This document shows positions 5,635 to 5,659 of a DNA stretch of 5,659 nucleotides, in pieces. Numbering within the stretch: position 1 is the stretch's first letter; each line of letters starts with the position of its first letter. The DNA comes from an uncultured Oscillospiraceae bacterium (GTDB lineage Bacteria; Bacillota; Clostridia; Oscillospirales; Oscillospiraceae), in assembly GCA_934569215.1 (NCBI GenBank), contig CAKTKF010000095.1, positions 1-5,659 of the forward strand, written 5' to 3'. A program made the position numbers and the translations under genes. Under the pieces are notes generated by a model. The model made no database searches and was not told where the DNA came from. It was given only the letters and a program-made list of their open reading frames with translations.

Positions 5635-5659
5635 TAGAAAGGCGTTTTATGGCAGCACC

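Noticed and set aside
5647..5659. C-terminal end of an upstream minus-strand gene (possible VLP-stop)
   Set aside because: Only three codons would be visible. The downstream terminator-like dyad hints at it, but this is too little to annotate as a coding feature.

Overview
The window looks like chromosomal DNA from a GC-rich Gram-positive Clostridia, most likely of the Oscillospiraceae/Ruminococcaceae type. The signs are strong AGGAGG-type ribosome binding sites, genes packed with 4-base ATGA overlaps, a CIRCE operator in front of a small heat-shock gene, and a GC-rich hairpin repeat of a kind I associate with gut Ruminococcaceae. The lineage is an inference; there is no rRNA or other marker gene here.

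Layout, left to right. (1) Plus strand, 1-2737: the 3' part of a membrane sugar-1-phosphate transferase (polyprenyl glycosylphosphotransferase), whose 5' end lies outside the window, overlaps by 4 bases with a complete two-HKD cardiolipin synthase. (2) A non-coding stretch, 2738-3128, holds a probable terminator, a ~119-bp hairpin-rich repeat with 14-bp terminal inverted repeats, and then the heat-shock control region: a CIRCE operator overlapping the -35 box, a -10 box, and a leader with a stem-loop that competes with possible masking of the Shine-Dalgarno. (3) Plus strand, 3129-3572: an Hsp20/alpha-crystallin small heat-shock protein. (4) A strong bidirectional terminator at 3575-3620 is shared with the convergent minus-strand operon. 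(5) Minus strand, 5545 down to 3619: a LytTR DNA-binding regulator, a four-helix DUF3021-type membrane protein and an acyltransferase-3 family membrane enzyme, all joined by ATGA overlaps. (6) At the right edge, a promoter for this operon and, just upstream of it, a perfect 11-bp dyad that looks like a terminator for an unseen minus-strand gene and also matches the LytTR half-site consensus in both arms.

Three units are visible. The sugar transferase and cardiolipin synthase both act at the membrane on lipid substrates and are probably translated together. Hsp20 is a stand-alone stress gene, predicted to be repressed by HrcA. The minus operon resembles a LytTR regulatory system (a DNA-binding protein plus a membrane partner) with a cell-envelope acyltransferase as a third, co-transcribed member. 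This three-gene unit and its control dyad are the most interesting part of the window.
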